Assembly (NCBI GenBank): GCA_023425225.1
Contig: JAFADB010000337.1
Span: 1-7,182, forward strand
Direction of reading: 5' to 3'
DNA length: 7,182 nt
Source: Pseudomonadota bacterium
Lineage (GTDB): Bacteria; Pseudomonadota; Gammaproteobacteria; Xanthomonadales; Xanthomonadaceae
A program made the translations under genes and the position numbers. This document shows positions 6,507-7,182 of the stretch, in pieces (within the stretch, counting starts at the first letter, position 1; the number at the start of each line of letters is the position of its first letter). The notes beneath the pieces are model-generated. The model saw only the letters and a list, made by a program, of their open reading frames with translations, made no database searches and was not told the DNA's origin.

Positions 6507-6522
6507 TGCGAATCCCTTCGCA
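6507..6522 (+). other. Hairpin directly after the atpG stop
   Basis: TGCGAA (6507-6512) and TTCGCA (6517-6522) form a perfect 6-bp stem with a TCCC loop, beginning 2 nt after the atpG stop codon. It is not followed by a T-run. Together with the stem at 6528-6545 it forms another tandem pair in an atp intercistronic gap. Confidence 0.45.
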
Positions 6523-6527
6523 AGAGC

Positions 6528-6545
6528 CCGCGCGCCCGCGCGCGG
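6528..6545 (+). other. Second hairpin between atpG and atpD
   Basis: CCGCGCG (6528-6534) and CGCGCGG (6539-6545) pair perfectly (7 bp, 4-nt loop). The alternating CG sequence can also slip into other registers. The following stretch (ACTTCCAAAATATTCAAGG) is AT-rich but has no terminator T-run, and it leads into the good atpD Shine-Dalgarno. Confidence 0.45.
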
Positions 6546-6589
6546 ACTTCCAAAATATTCAAGGCATCAGAGTCTAGAGGGTTCCATCC

Positions 6590-7182
6590 ATGAGTCAGGG
6601 CAAGATCGTTCAGATCATCGGCGCGGTCGTCGACGTCGAATTCCCGCGCACCGAGGTGCCGAAGATCTATGACGCGCTGAAGGTCGATGGCACCGCCATC
6701 ACCCTGGAAGTGCAGCAGCAGCTCGGCGACGGCGTGGTGCGTACCATCGCGCTCGGTTCCACCGACGGGCTCAAGCGCAACCTGGTGGCGCACAACACCG
6801 GCCGCGCGATCTCGGTGCCGGTGGGTACCGGCACGCTGGGTCGCATCATGGACGTGCTGGGTCGCCCGATCGACGAGGCCGGCCCGATCGAGGCCAGCGA
6901 CACCTGGGAAATCCACCGCGAGGCGCCGTCCTACGAGGACCAGTCCTCCTCCACCGAGCTGCTGGAGACCGGCATCAAGGTGATCGACCTGATGTGCCCG
7001 TTCGCCAAGGGCGGCAAGGTCGGCCTGTTTGGCGGCGCCGGCGTCGGCAAGACCGTCAACATGATGGAGCTGATCAACAACATCGCCAAGGCGCACAGCG
7101 GCCTGTCGGTGTTCGCCGGCGTGGGCGAGCGTACCCGCGAGGGCAACGACTTCTACCACGAGATGAAGGACTCCAACGTCCT
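6590..7182 (+). CDS. atpD: F1Fo-ATP synthase subunit beta, 5' part (catalytic; runs off right edge)
   Basis: The frame from ATG at 6590 stays open for 197 full codons to the window end; a full-length beta subunit is about 460-470 residues, so less than half is visible. It starts MSQGKIVQIIGAVVDVEFPR, the usual N-terminal beta-barrel. The catalytic P-loop GGAGVGKT is at 148-155 (K154, equivalent to E. coli K155), followed by the GER motif with E180 and R181 (E. coli E181 and R182), which act in ATP hydrolysis and synthesis. GAGGG at 6577-6581 lies 8 nt before the ATG, a stronger site than that of atpG. atpC (epsilon) is expected downstream outside the window. Confidence 0.99.
   Translation, partial: MSQGKIVQIIGAVVDVEFPRTEVPKIYDALKVDGTAITLEVQQQLGDGVVRTIALGSTDGLKRNLVAHNTGRAISVPVGTGTLGRIMDVLGRPIDEAGPIEASDTWEIHREAPSYEDQSSSTELLETGIKVIDLMCPFAKGGKVGLFGGAGVGKTVNMMELINNIAKAHSGLSVFAGVGERTREGNDFYHEMKDSNV

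Overview
This window is mostly a conserved housekeeping locus: the F1Fo-ATP synthase (atp) operon of a GC-rich gammaproteobacterium. The subunit sequences resemble those of Xanthomonadaceae (Xanthomonas, Stenotrophomonas, Lysobacter, Luteimonas and relatives). The evidence is the AtpA N-terminus (MATTLNPSEISELIK), the AtpA, AtpG and AtpD core sequences, the canonical gene order atpI-B-E-F-H-A-G-D, and strongly GC-biased third codon positions. The family assignment comes from remembered sequence character, not from a search, and I cannot name the genus.

Layout. Positions 1-773 (minus strand) hold the 5' part of a secreted beta-barrel outer-membrane protein gene that runs off the left edge. A divergent intergenic region of about 490 bp follows. 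It holds a strong intrinsic terminator facing the minus strand (981-1014) with no annotated gene upstream of it, so it may end a small RNA or a long attenuated leader. It also holds a cluster of GTTC/GAAC half-sites (1087-1169) and a good sigma70-type promoter with an extended -10 element (1178-1207) pointing into the atp operon. From 1268 to the right edge all genes are on the plus strand: atpI (Fo assembly factor), atpB (a), atpE (c), atpF (b), atpH (delta), atpA (alpha), atpG (gamma) and the first 197 codons of atpD (beta). atpC (epsilon) presumably lies beyond the window.

How they work together. Subunits a, b2 and the c-ring form the membrane Fo motor; delta and b form the peripheral stalk; alpha3-beta3 with gamma (and epsilon) form F1. 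AtpI is not a structural subunit and is thought to help c-ring assembly. The key visible residues are intact: the stator Arg in a, the proton-carrying Asp in c, the P-loops in alpha and beta, and the terminal signatures of gamma and delta. The complex should therefore be a functional proton-driven ATP synthase.

Regulatory texture. Several intercistronic gaps hold GC-rich hairpins without a T-tract: after atpE, twice between atpA and atpG, and twice between atpG and atpD. The gap before atpE is instead markedly AT/pyrimidine-rich and has a strong Shine-Dalgarno. This fits the need to make unequal amounts of subunits from one polycistronic mRNA. I see no mobile element, CRISPR array, tRNA or rRNA, and no sign of an undescribed multi-gene system. 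The least explained piece of DNA is the intergenic region at 774-1267.
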